DNA of 64,000 nt from assembly GCA_041287425.1 (NCBI GenBank), contig JBEULG010000034.1:1-64000 (forward strand), in the 5' to 3' direction. A program made the position numbers and the translations under genes. Below, piece after piece: positions 24,679 through 32,779 of the stretch (position 1 is its first letter; each line of letters opens with the position of its first letter). The stretch comes from JAFGSI01 sp041287425. Lineage in GTDB: Bacteria; Chloroflexota; Anaerolineae; Anaerolineales; Villigracilaceae. Under the pieces are notes generated by a model. The model was not told the origin of the DNA. It searched no databases and saw only the letters and a program-made list of their open reading frames with translations.

Positions 24679-26109
24679 CTATTTGCGCGCCATCTCGCCG
24701 ACCAGCAGGCCGAGGCTCTGGATGGCGCGTTCGATATCCAGCGACCAGGAGGCGGCGTTGAGACGGACGAAGTTGCGAAATTGTTGCGAGGCGGAGAAGA
24801 GATAACCGGGGGTCAGTGTGATGCGCGCCTTCAGGGCGCGTTTGTACAATTCGAGCGAATCCACCTTTTCGGGCAACTGAACCCAGAGCACGAATCCGCC
24901 GCTTGGGCGGGTGACGCGCGTCTCGGGCGGAAAGTAGCGCGTCACTGCCTGCGACATCAGGTTGACGTTGCGGGCATATTCGCGGCGGATGCGCCGCAGG
25001 TGATGTTCATAGCCGCCCGCTTCCAGGTAACGGGCGATGGCCATTTGCACCAGCGGCGCCGAGCCGATGTTGGCGGTGTACTTGAGCCATTCCACCTCGG
25101 CCCTCAGCCTGCCCGGCGCCACCCAGCCGACCCGATAGCCGGGGCCGATGTCTTTCGAGAAAGAAGAACACAACAAGACCATGCCTTTGCGGTCGAACGA
25201 CTTGCAGACGGCCGGCCTTTGCTCGGAAAAATATAATTCGGTCGAGATAGCGTTCTCGATGAGCGGGATGTCGTGGCGGGCCAGCATCTCCACCAGGTGA
25301 CGCTTGTTTTCGTCGGGGATGCAACTGCCGAGGGGGTTGTTGAAGTTCGAAATGACCAGGCAGGCGCGGATGGGATTGTGGGCGATGGCAAACCGCAGGG
25401 CGTCGAGACTGATGCCGTCGCGCGGGTGGGTGGGAATTTCGAGCGCCTTCAAGCCCTGGGCCTGCAACGTCTGCAGCATGCCGAAGTAGATCGGCGACTC
25501 GATGGCGACGATATCTCCGGGCCGACAGGTGGCGCGCAGCGACAGGTCAATGGCCTCCATGCAGCCGGAGGTGATGACGATGTCGGCCGGCGTCAGGTTG
25601 CAGCCGGTTTCCACCTGGCGCTGTGCGATCTGAACGCGCAGACTTTCCAGGCCGGGCGGCAGGTCGTAAGTGTTGGCCAGGCTCTCCTCCTCCCGCGCCA
25701 GGGCGGCCACGATGCGGCTCAATTTGGCCGAAGGGAGCATCTCAGGGTTGGGGAGGGCGGTCCCTAGTTGAACCAGGTCGGGGTTCTTGATGTCGCGCAG
25801 AATCATCATGGTCAGTTCCTGGATGCTGACCTGGGAAGGATCCGGCTGGGGGGAGGAGATGGCCGGTTCGGGCAGTTCGGCCTCCGAGGCGCGGCGGACG
25901 TAATAGCCGGATTGCGGACGGGCTTCGATGAGGCCGCGATTTTCCAGTTGCATGTAGGCCTGCAGGATGGTGCTGATGCTCATTCTCTTTTGCTGGCTCA
26001 TCCTGCGCACCGAGGGCAGCCGGTCGCCGGGACGAAAGGTGCCGGAGGCGATGAGGCGGCCGATTTCATCGGCCAATTGTTCGTAGAGAGGTTCGCGCGG
26101 AGAGGTCAT
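24679..26109 (-). CDS. MocR/GntR-type regulator with aminotransferase domain
   Basis: 476 residues. N-terminal GntR winged helix (about 1-75: LYEQLADEIGRLIASGTFRPGDRLPSVR, split here as a family landmark) followed by a class I aminotransferase-like domain (about 105-470). The PLP lysine is in SSFSKDIGPG. MocR regulators sense PLP or an amino compound. Closest in layout to PdxR/GabR types, but the operon offers no PLP-synthesis gene. The divergent gene is a DUF2917 protein. Four ACTGT/ACAGT half-sites fill the promoter, which suggests autoregulation. SD GGAG lies 10 nt before the ATG, inside the operator zone. Confidence 0.9.
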   Translation of the reverse strand: MTSPREPLYEQLADEIGRLIASGTFRPGDRLPSVRRMSQQKRMSISTILQAYMQLENRGLIEARPQSGYYVRRASEAELPEPAISSPQPDPSQVSIQELTMMILRDIKNPDLVQLGTALPNPEMLPSAKLSRIVAALAREEESLANTYDLPPGLESLRVQIAQRQVETGCNLTPADIVITSGCMEAIDLSLRATCRPGDIVAIESPIYFGMLQTLQAQGLKALEIPTHPRDGISLDALRFAIAHNPIRACLVISNFNNPLGSCIPDENKRHLVEMLARHDIPLIENAISTELYFSEQRPAVCKSFDRKGMVLLCSSFSKDIGPGYRVGWVAPGRLRAEVEWLKYTANIGSAPLVQMAIARYLEAGGYEHHLRRIRREYARNVNLMSQAVTRYFPPETRVTRPSGGFVLWVQLPEKVDSLELYKRALKARITLTPGYLFSASQQFRNFVRLNAASWSLDIERAIQSLGLLVGEMARK

Positions 26110-26112
26110 GGG

Positions 26113-26178
26113 AAACTGTCTCCAGTACAGTTGCCGGGCGAGGATACCAGTACAGTTTTTTAGAGAGTAAACTGTACC
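26113..26178. promoter_or_regulatory. MocR operator: repeated ACTGTAC/GTACAGT half-sites
   Basis: CCAGTACAGTT occurs twice as a direct repeat (26122-26132 and 26147-26157, 25 nt apart). AAACTGTACC at 26169-26178 is the inverted form, and AAACTGT at 26113-26119 adds a fourth half-site. Direct plus inverted repeats with this spacing are typical of MocR-family operators. The array covers the regulator's leader and upstream region. Confidence 0.8.
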
Positions 26179-26271
26179 GATTACAATTTGTTATTTCTGC
26201 ATCTGTTATTTTATCCCAAATTGACCTAAAATCAAAGCGTCGAGAGATGTTTTTGAAATTTGGAGGTGGCT

Positions 26272-26481
26272 ATGACGGTTAATCTTACGCAGAATGCTCA
26301 ACGCTCATTGGTCATCCGCCGCGGAGCGGAAATCCGTTGCCTGGAAGGAGTTTTATGGATTACGCAAGAGGGAGACCTGCGTGATTACATCCTGAAACCG
26401 GGCGAAACCTTTGTGACCGATCGGAAAGGGAAAGTGGTGCTGCAGGCGCTGAAACATGCCTCTACCTTCAGCCTGAATTAA
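26272..26481 (+). CDS. DUF2917-family small protein
   Basis: 69 residues with the DUF2917 layout: L-N-x-A-x(n)-RRGAEIRCLEGVLWITQEGD, then RDYILKPGETFVTDRKGKVVLQAL. It is probably a small cupin-like beta-barrel; no enzyme activity is known. SD GGAGG 6 nt before ATG 26272 decides this start over the earlier in-frame codon at 26260. Divergent from the MocR regulator, whose operator lies in the shared gap, so it may be controlled by it. Confidence 0.85.
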   Translation: MTVNLTQNAQRSLVIRRGAEIRCLEGVLWITQEGDLRDYILKPGETFVTDRKGKVVLQALKHASTFSLN

Positions 26482-26502
26482 CCCGTTGCAGCATCTTTCA
26501 AG

Positions 26503-26537
26503 AGACCTGCCATCTGACCCGTGGCAGGTCTTTAATT
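26503..26537. terminator. Terminator after DUF2917 gene
   Basis: Stem AGACCTGCCA / TGGCAGGTCT (26503-26512, 26522-26531) followed by TTTAATTTT on the plus strand. It touches the stop of the convergent PIG-L gene. Confidence 0.8.
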
Positions 26538-27269
26538 TTCGGGCTTTTCTTCCTGCAGAATCATCACTTTGAAGGCTTCGGCATAGTCGAGGCCGTGTGC
26601 CTGGCCCTCCTGGCGCGCCCACTCGCGAATCATCTCGGCGGGATCCCACTCGCCGAGTTGGGAGCGGTGTTGCCGGAGGGCGTCGATTTTTGTCTCGATC
26701 GTCTCGCCAATATCAACCCAGACATCGGATTTCTCCGAGCCGTGAATATAGACCCGCTTGACGTTGTGGGGTTCGTAGCCGGCCTCGAGCAGGTCGGTGA
26801 AGATGAGGCGCGTGCCGGCGGAGGGGAAAGCGGCGTAGAGGGCGGCCTGGGCGGCGGCGCGGTGATCAGGGTGGTTGATGTAGCCGTTGCCGTAGAAGAC
26901 AGCCTGCGGGTCGCCGATGACGACCGCCTCGGGCCGGTGGAGGCGGATGAGACGGGTCAGGTCTTTGCGCAGAGACAGGCTGGCTTCCAGTTCGCCATCG
27001 GGGTAGTGCAGGAAGACCGTTTCGGCGATTCCCAGCAGATGGTTGGCGGCCCGTTGTTCGGCTTCGCGCTGGCGGGCGAGTTCGAGTTTGTCGGCGGCGC
27101 CTTTGGCGGGGTCGTTCGAACCCGCCTCGCCGCTGGTGACGACCACGGAAATGACCCGGCAGCCGCGGCGCGTCCAGCGGGCCAGCGTGCCGGCCACGGT
27201 GAATTCCTGGTCGTCAGGGTGGGCATGGATGCTCATGGCAACTGAAGGGATGAATTCTTTTTCGTCCAT
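26532..27269 (-). CDS. PIG-L/LmbE-type N-acyl deacetylase
   Basis: 245 residues. Zinc motif AHPDD at 16-20 near the N-terminus and NHPDHR near residue 150 (the HxxH-type third ligand region) identify the PIG-L/LmbE family, which removes acetyl groups from GlcNAc-containing conjugates or related amides. No signal peptide, so cytosolic. Start at 27269 is the best fit, though it has no SD; ATG at residue 12 (MSIHAHPDD) is an alternative. Substrate unknown. Confidence 0.88.
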   Translation of the reverse strand: MDEKEFIPSVAMSIHAHPDDQEFTVAGTLARWTRRGCRVISVVVTSGEAGSNDPAKGAADKLELARQREAEQRAANHLLGIAETVFLHYPDGELEASLSLRKDLTRLIRLHRPEAVVIGDPQAVFYGNGYINHPDHRAAAQAALYAAFPSAGTRLIFTDLLEAGYEPHNVKRVYIHGSEKSDVWVDIGETIETKIDALRQHRSQLGEWDPAEMIREWARQEGQAHGLDYAEAFKVMILQEEKPEN

Positions 27270-27578
27270 GCAGGCGATTGTATCCGAATTTTTGGGGGGG
27301 TTTCGGAGATGAGCGAGTTTAGGAAACCTCTCGTTGACGGGTCTCATTTTGTTATTGTTTTGTTACCATTTGTTTTGTAAAATGGGAGTAGAATAAAAGC
27401 GTCGTCTGGTTTGCACGTTTGGGTGGACACTCCAAGAGAATAAGGAGGGACACTGACGAAAAAAGATGTCAATCGATTTCATAAAATTGTGTTAATGAAG
27501 TGATTCATAGCACTCGCCTCTTTTCTGTATGGTATTGCATAAGGGGCGACAAGGATGATCATGGGAGGTATTTGCTCT
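27270..27578 (+). other. AT-rich intergenic region before repeat protein
   Basis: This 309-nt gap is clearly poorer in GC than its surroundings. It holds TTGACG near 27333, an inverted repeat CCATTT..AAATGG near 27366-27386, TAGAAT near 27391, and an orphan SD-like AAGGAGGGA near 27442 that is followed by an open frame of 17 codons with no ATG. It probably carries the promoter and a long leader for the secreted repeat protein, but no complete -35/-10 pair stands out. Confidence 0.4.
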
Positions 27579-30500
27579 ATGCTCAATAGAAAGATAATTC
27601 ATTTGTTCTTTGCCGTCATTCTTGCGTTGTCTATCAGCGCGGTGACGACGACGCTTGCCAGCGCGGATGAGTCGCAGCCCCCCGAAACGTCACCGGCGGA
27701 GGTTGCGCCCGGCGATGGTCAGGCGGACGCTTCTCAGGCCGAGGCAGGGGAAGACGCCCCGCCCCCTGACGAGGGCGCGACCGGCCAGGAGGATGGAACC
27801 GCCGCCCAAACGACAGACGACCAGACTCCTCCTGCCGCCGAGCCGCTCCAGTCCGAACCGCAGGCACCATCTGCCATTCCGTTCAATCCGGGCGATTCTT
27901 TCTGGTGCCCGGCCGGACAGGCGGCCACGCCTGGCGAGAATGGCTGCACCCAGGCGTTCGGCAGCATGACCGGGTTGCTGGGTTTTTTGCTGGCGAATGA
28001 AACGGATCCCCTCTACCAACAGGCGGGCGTCATCTATGTCGCCGTGGGCGATTACAGCGGCGGCGAAACGAGCATCAATTTCAATGCGTTTGGTTTCGTC
28101 AACCTCAGCCAGTATGATCTTGCCCTCCAGGGAGGTTGGGATCCGAACGCGCCGACAATCGACCCCGATGACCGCACCACGTTCACGATTCCGATCACCA
28201 TTGGCCTGGAAGAGAATCCGTGGACGGGGGCGCTGCTCGTCAGCAACATCAATATTTCTGGCTCCGGTCAGCGGGCCGCTCTGACGCTAGTTTCGCAAAG
28301 CGACGTGACCGTGACCAATGTACAATTGACCGGCAGTGATGCGGGGCTAGTGATTGTGGCTGACGGCGACGTGAACCTCGAGAATGTCGAGGCGAACCAG
28401 AATCGCACGGCGGGCGCTCGGATCGATGCGGGCGGCGATGTCGTCATCACCGACAGCACCTTCAACGACAACGGCGCCGTTTGCGGTAATACGGTCGTCG
28501 GGTTCGGCTTGTATGTGACCAGCGATGGGGATGTTGCCATGACCGGCGTCCAGGCCAGCCGCAACCGTCTCTACGGCGGGCGCGTCCAGGCGGCGGGAAG
28601 CCTGTCCATCAGCCAGAGCGATTTCTCCGAGAATCGAGCCTATACCTGCTCGTGGTGCGGCGGCAACTATGTCGTCTACGGCTACGGCCTGCGGGTGGAC
28701 TCGGCGGCTACGGTCACCCTGAACGGCGTACGGGCAGACCGGAACTACCTCTATGGCGCTTTCGTCCAATCGGACGGCTGGGTGCTGGTCGTCAACAGCA
28801 GTTTCAGCAACAACCGCTTCGACCGCTCCAGCCGCAACCAGGTCGGCTACGGCTTGAATATCGTCAGCGGCTCGTACGTCACGCTTTCGGGCGTCCAGGC
28901 CAACGACAACAGTCTGTATGGAACAACCATTCAGGCGGCCGGGGATGTCGCCATCTCGAACGGCACTTTTTCGGGACACCGGCTGTATTCGTGCTCTTCG
29001 AGCCACGAGTGCGGCGGCGGCTGCACGCCTTATGGTTACGGCCTGAAAGTGGTCACCAACGGCAACATCTACTTGTACCAGGTGACTGCCGACCGGAATG
29101 CCCTGTATGGTGCCTACCTGAAAGCCAGCGGCGACGTGTTCGTTTACGAGGGCAGTTTCAGCCAGAATGCGTTCGCCAAAGATAACCTGCGAGTCGGTTA
29201 TGGCCTGGAAATTATCAGCGGCGGAACGGTAGGGTTGACGAACGTCGCGGCCAACGCCAACAATCTATATGGCGCGCGTATTCAGGCAAACGGCGACGTT
29301 TCCATCTATACCAGCAGTTTCTCCGACAATCATGCTTACACCGGCTCGACCTGCAGCGGTTATACGGCCTATGGCTATGGCCTGCAGGTGACGGCGGGAG
29401 GAAATATCCAACTCGACGGCGTTCAGGCGGAGCACAACTATCTCTATGGCACCTGGCTGAAGGCTGGGGTGAACGTTTCCGTGAACAACAGCAGTTTCAG
29501 CGACAACGCCTTCAGGCAGTCCCAAAGTCTGCAGGTCGGTTACGGCCTCAAGGTTGTCAGCGGCGGATTCGTTTCGCTGTCCGGCGTCCTGGCCAACAAC
29601 AACCGTCTGTTCGGGGCGGATATTCAGGCTGTTGGCGATGTCTCCATTGCGACGGCCAGTTTCTCCGGTCACGATTTGTACACCTGCTCTCAAAACAATT
29701 ACGAATGCGGCGGCTGCACGCCTTACGGTTATGGTCTCAAGGTTGTAACCAAGGGCACCATTTACCTCTACGACGTCACCGCCGAGAACAACGTGCTCTA
29801 CGGCGCCTATCTCAAGACCGATGGCGACGTTTACGTTACCAGCGGCAATTTCAGCCATAATGCCTACAGCAGCGGCAAGACGCGGGATGGGTATGGGCTG
29901 CGAGTGATCAGCGGCGGCAACGTCTGGTTGTGGGATGTGCAGGCGGTCGAAAACAATCTCTTCGGCGCGAAGATTCAGGCCGGGGGGAATGTTGCGATCG
30001 ACGCCAGCAATTTCTCCAATAACGGGGCCTATACCTACTCGTACTGCGGCGGCTACACCGTCTATGGTTATGGCCTGTTGGTCGAGAGCAAGGGACAGAT
30101 CCACCTGAGCGGCGTCCTGGCGGAGGGCAACTATCTCTACGGCACCAATCTCAAGGCAGGCGGCGACATCACGATTTCCGACAGCAGTTTCAGCGATAAC
30201 CACTTCGCCCTCTCGAGTAAAGCCGAGGTCGGGTATGGGCTGAAGGCCGTCAGCGGCGGGAACGTGAGCATGGTCAACGTTGCTGCCTACGACAACAGCC
30301 TGTATGGCGCTTTCGTTCAGGCCGCCGGCGATGTGACCATCGAGGACAGCGCCTTCACCGGTCATCTCTTCTACAAATGCACCTATTGCGGCGGCTGCGT
30401 GGGCGGTTACGGCTTGCAGGTGATTGCCGGCGGCTCGATCGTGCTGAACTACGTCTCGGCCGAGGAAAATGCCACCTATGGCGCTCGGCTCACGGCGGGC

Positions 30501-30989
30501 GAAGATGTTCTCGTCACCGGCGGCGTGTTCAGCAACAACGCCCGCGATGCCGGCCTCTCGGTGACGGCGCCCGGCGCGGTCCAATTGGTTTCGCTGATCG
30601 CTTTCGGCAATGGTTCGTCTGGAGCGGTCGTCTCCAACCGGGGCGCGGTGACGGTGACCGGCGGCCTGTATAAGAACAACCAGCAGAGCGGCCTGTCCAT
30701 CAAAACCTCTGGCAATGTGGCTCTGAATGGGCTGACGGCTCAGGGCAACGCTTCGCATGGCGTGTCGGTCGTCGGCAACTGCTGCATCAACGTCGAGGTG
30801 ACCGATGGCGCCTACGTTCAGAACGGCGGCTATGGCCTGAAGGTCGTCAACGGCACGCTGACCCAAAGCGGCGCGCCGGTCTTCGCCGATAATACTCTCG
30901 GCGGCGTCTTCGTGGACGGTGGTCTGTGCAATCCCCGCCCGCCCAGCAATCCGGGCGGCGGTTGTAAGGGCCGGCCCTGGCGCCGTTAA
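27579..30989 (+). CDS. Secreted beta-helix-type giant repeat protein
   Basis: About 1136 residues. Signal peptide 1-30 (KIIHLFFAVILALSISAV), then a Ser/Glu/Pro/Ala spacer to about 110, an introductory domain to about 240, and then right-handed beta-helix-like coils to the end. The coils form two cysteine-bearing unit types separated by VGYGL units: type A1 (YTCSWCGG-like) at nt 28641, 29337, 30030, and type A2 (YSCSSSHECGGGC-like) at 28986, 29679, 30372. The super-period is 231-232 residues. The last 150 residues degenerate and end in a basic tail without anchor. ATG 27579 is preferred over 27555 because GGGAGG lies 10 nt upstream. Likely an extracellular structural protein or adhesin. Confidence 0.85.
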   Translation: MLNRKIIHLFFAVILALSISAVTTTLASADESQPPETSPAEVAPGDGQADASQAEAGEDAPPPDEGATGQEDGTAAQTTDDQTPPAAEPLQSEPQAPSAIPFNPGDSFWCPAGQAATPGENGCTQAFGSMTGLLGFLLANETDPLYQQAGVIYVAVGDYSGGETSINFNAFGFVNLSQYDLALQGGWDPNAPTIDPDDRTTFTIPITIGLEENPWTGALLVSNINISGSGQRAALTLVSQSDVTVTNVQLTGSDAGLVIVADGDVNLENVEANQNRTAGARIDAGGDVVITDSTFNDNGAVCGNTVVGFGLYVTSDGDVAMTGVQASRNRLYGGRVQAAGSLSISQSDFSENRAYTCSWCGGNYVVYGYGLRVDSAATVTLNGVRADRNYLYGAFVQSDGWVLVVNSSFSNNRFDRSSRNQVGYGLNIVSGSYVTLSGVQANDNSLYGTTIQAAGDVAISNGTFSGHRLYSCSSSHECGGGCTPYGYGLKVVTNGNIYLYQVTADRNALYGAYLKASGDVFVYEGSFSQNAFAKDNLRVGYGLEIISGGTVGLTNVAANANNLYGARIQANGDVSIYTSSFSDNHAYTGSTCSGYTAYGYGLQVTAGGNIQLDGVQAEHNYLYGTWLKAGVNVSVNNSSFSDNAFRQSQSLQVGYGLKVVSGGFVSLSGVLANNNRLFGADIQAVGDVSIATASFSGHDLYTCSQNNYECGGCTPYGYGLKVVTKGTIYLYDVTAENNVLYGAYLKTDGDVYVTSGNFSHNAYSSGKTRDGYGLRVISGGNVWLWDVQAVENNLFGAKIQAGGNVAIDASNFSNNGAYTYSYCGGYTVYGYGLLVESKGQIHLSGVLAEGNYLYGTNLKAGGDITISDSSFSDNHFALSSKAEVGYGLKAVSGGNVSMVNVAAYDNSLYGAFVQAAGDVTIEDSAFTGHLFYKCTYCGGCVGGYGLQVIAGGSIVLNYVSAEENATYGARLTAGEDVLVTGGVFSNNARDAGLSVTAPGAVQLVSLIAFGNGSSGAVVSNRGAVTVTGGLYKNNQQSGLSIKTSGNVALNGLTAQGNASHGVSVVGNCCINVEVTDGAYVQNGGYGLKVVNGTLTQSGAPVFADNTLGGVFVDGGLCNPRPPSNPGGGCKGRPWRR

Positions 30990-31275
30990 TTCCCGGCTTG
31001 CCGGTAAGACCAGAGGCGCCTGAGAAGATATCTTGCGGGCCAACCGGCAGATTGCTTCGCCGCCGTCGGCGGCTCGCAAAGACATCACGATGTTGTCGAT
31101 GCTTGCGGCAGAGCATCATGAAAGCGCCAAAAAATTGGCGGCAGCCAAAGAACTGGCGGTCAGATGACCGCCAGTTCGCGTAGATGGAGCGCCTGTCCGC
31201 GCTCGACAACGCAGCCGACTCAAGTCGTGGCGCTTTGTGGTCGTTCCCTCGCCGGGTACGACCGCTGAATGTGCA
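30990..31275 (+). repeat. Repeat-filled gap with palindromes
   Basis: No gene seen. Contents: TTGCCGG..CCGGC pairs near 31000-31045; a stretch GATTGCTTCG..CGGCTCGCAAAGACATCACG (about 31052-31089, interrupted) resembling a dispersed repeat common in environmental bacteria; GCGCCAAAAAATTGGCG near 31127; and a perfect palindrome with 12-bp arms AACTGGCGGTCA / TGACCGCCAGTT at 31151-31176. The short frames here are not genes. Confidence 0.65.
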
Positions 31276-31487
31276 GGACTTACGCAAAATGAACCGCCAA
31301 GGCGCCGAGAACGCCAAGATTGTTTGTATAAAGACGCCAACAAGGCTTGGCGCACCCGCTAAAGAACTGTCGCCTTGGCGGCTTGGCGGTGAAAGATTGT
31401 ATTGTATAAAGACGCCAACAAGGCTTGGCGCACCCCCTAAAGAACTGTCGCCTTGGCGGTGAGAAAAACATTGTTCTACGCAAGTCC
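31276..31487. mobile_element. MITE-like element with internal 58-bp direct repeats
   Basis: Ends form an imperfect inverted repeat: GGACTTACGCA at 31276 and CTACGCAAGTCC ending at 31487. Inside are ACCGCCAAGGCGCCGAGAAC, then two 58-bp copies (31324-31381 and 31402-31459, one mismatch) that each contain the palindrome CGCCAA..TTGGCG and end in CGCCTTGGCGG. No coding capacity. No convincing target-site duplication was seen. It ends 8 nt before the -10 box of the threonine synthase operon. Confidence 0.6.
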
Positions 31488-31495
31488 ATTATGGT

Positions 31496-31501
31496 TATAA
31501 T
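31496..31501 (+). promoter_or_regulatory. -10 box TATAAT, probable leaderless start
   Basis: A consensus TATAAT directly abuts the ATG at 31502 and lies 9 nt before the in-frame ATG at 31511. Transcription would begin at about 31508-31511, so the second ATG is the likely start of a leaderless mRNA. The nearest -35-like TTGTTC is within the MITE-like element end. Confidence 0.65.
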
Positions 31502-31510
31502 ATGAGGCCT

Positions 31511-32779
31511 ATGAACAGATTCATCGGGTATCGTTGTTCTCTCTGTGGCCGGGAGTATCTTCCCGGTCAGGTTGACTATCTGTGTCCTGCTGACGGCGGC
31601 AATCTGGACGTGGCGCTCGACTATGCTGCTCTGCGGCAGAAGTATCAACCCGAAGACGTGCTCTCGCGTGATGAGAGTTCGTTGTGGCGATATTTGCCGC
31701 TTTTGCCCGTTGCGGATCCGGGCGGGGAGGGGACGCCGTTGCGGGCTGCCGGCGGCACCCCCGTTTACCGCCTCGACCGTCTGGCCGCGCCGCTTGGTTT
31801 GAAATATGTGTGGCTGAAAGATGAGAGCCGCAACCCGACGGCCTCCTTCAAGGACCGCGCCAGCGCGGTGGTGGTGGCCCGGGCGCGAGAAATCGGCGCC
31901 GAGGTGGTAGTCACGGCCTCGACCGGTAATGCAGGCGCAGCGTTGGCGGGCATGTCGGCGGCAGTGGGGCAGCAGGCGATCATTTTCGCTCCCAAGACGG
32001 CGCCTCCCGCCAAGGTGGCCCAATTGCTCGTCTACGGAGCGCGCGTCATTCTGGTGGATGGCACCTACGATGACGCTTTCGACCTGACCGTGCGGGCAGC
32101 GGAAGCATTTGGCTGGTACTGCCGCAATACCGGCTACAACCCCTTCACGGCGGAGGGGAAGAAGACGGCCGCCTTCGAGATTTGGGAGTGGTGGCGGCAC
32201 GAGCATCGCGACTGGCATGCGTCGGGCAGCCCGCTCGATGGTCACCGCCCGCTGACCATCTTCGTTTCGGTCGGCGACGGCAACATCATCTCTGGGTTGC
32301 ATAAAGGTTTCAAGGATTTGCTCGCCCTTGGCTGGATCGAACGCCCGCCGCGCCTGATCGGAGTGCAGGCCGAAGGCTCGGCGGCCATTGCAACCGCTTT
32401 TCACGCCGGCAGCGAGAAAATCGTGCCGGTCACGGCGCAGACCATCGCCGACAGCATCTCGGTCGATTTGCCGCGCGACGGAGTCCGGGCGGTGCGCGCC
32501 GCCCGCGAGACGGGAGGCACCTATATTCGGGTGAGCGACGACGAAATCTTACAGGCCATCGCCGCGCTGGGGCCGCTGGGCATCTTTGCCGAACCGGCCG
32601 GAGCGGCGGCCTATGCCGGCCTCGTGCGGGCCGCAGCCCAAGGTCTGGTCGAGTCCGAAGATCCGATTGTGGTGCTCAACACCGGTTCGGGGCTGAAGGA
32701 TGTCCGCGCTGCCATGCAGGCGGTCCAACCCGCCCCGGTCATCGAACCGACTCTCGAGGCGCTCAAGAAGATTCTATGA
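31511..32779 (+). CDS. thrC: Threonine synthase
   Basis: 422 residues. It converts O-phosphohomoserine to threonine with PLP. N-terminal zinc ribbon-like CSLCG..LCPADGG, PLP lysine in TASFKDRAS, and TASTGNAGAALAG as the phosphate-binding loop; GSGLKD near the C-terminus fits the family. Start is given at 31511, because the -10 box TATAAT ends at 31501 and the upstream ATG (31502) would fall before the transcript start. Its TGA overlaps the ATG of the AI-2E gene. First gene of a five-gene coupled operon. Confidence 0.9.
   Translation: MNRFIGYRCSLCGREYLPGQVDYLCPADGGNLDVALDYAALRQKYQPEDVLSRDESSLWRYLPLLPVADPGGEGTPLRAAGGTPVYRLDRLAAPLGLKYVWLKDESRNPTASFKDRASAVVVARAREIGAEVVVTASTGNAGAALAGMSAAVGQQAIIFAPKTAPPAKVAQLLVYGARVILVDGTYDDAFDLTVRAAEAFGWYCRNTGYNPFTAEGKKTAAFEIWEWWRHEHRDWHASGSPLDGHRPLTIFVSVGDGNIISGLHKGFKDLLALGWIERPPRLIGVQAEGSAAIATAFHAGSEKIVPVTAQTIADSISVDLPRDGVRAVRAARETGGTYIRVSDDEILQAIAALGPLGIFAEPAGAAAYAGLVRAAAQGLVESEDPIVVLNTGSGLKDVRAAMQAVQPAPVIEPTLEALKKIL

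Noticed and set aside
27441..27503. SD-like AAGGAGGGA followed by 17 open codons
   Set aside because: No ATG, GTG or TTG at the right place (ACTG only); may be a decayed leader peptide but not supportable.
28400..30900. CRISPR-like periodicity
   Set aside because: Periods of about 345 and 693 nt are coding units of the beta-helix protein, with third-base variation.
29265..31088. Minus-strand open frame of 607 codons
   Set aside because: Mirror of the beta-helix repeats, so it repeats too; no SD or motif.
31324..31459. Two-unit CRISPR remnant
   Set aside because: Units are 58 bp, contain internal palindromes, and have only one short spacer; they lie inside a MITE-like element and no cas gene is near.
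31184..31462. 92-codon open frame
   Set aside because: Runs through the duplicated 58-bp element; its repeated peptide only mirrors the DNA repeat.
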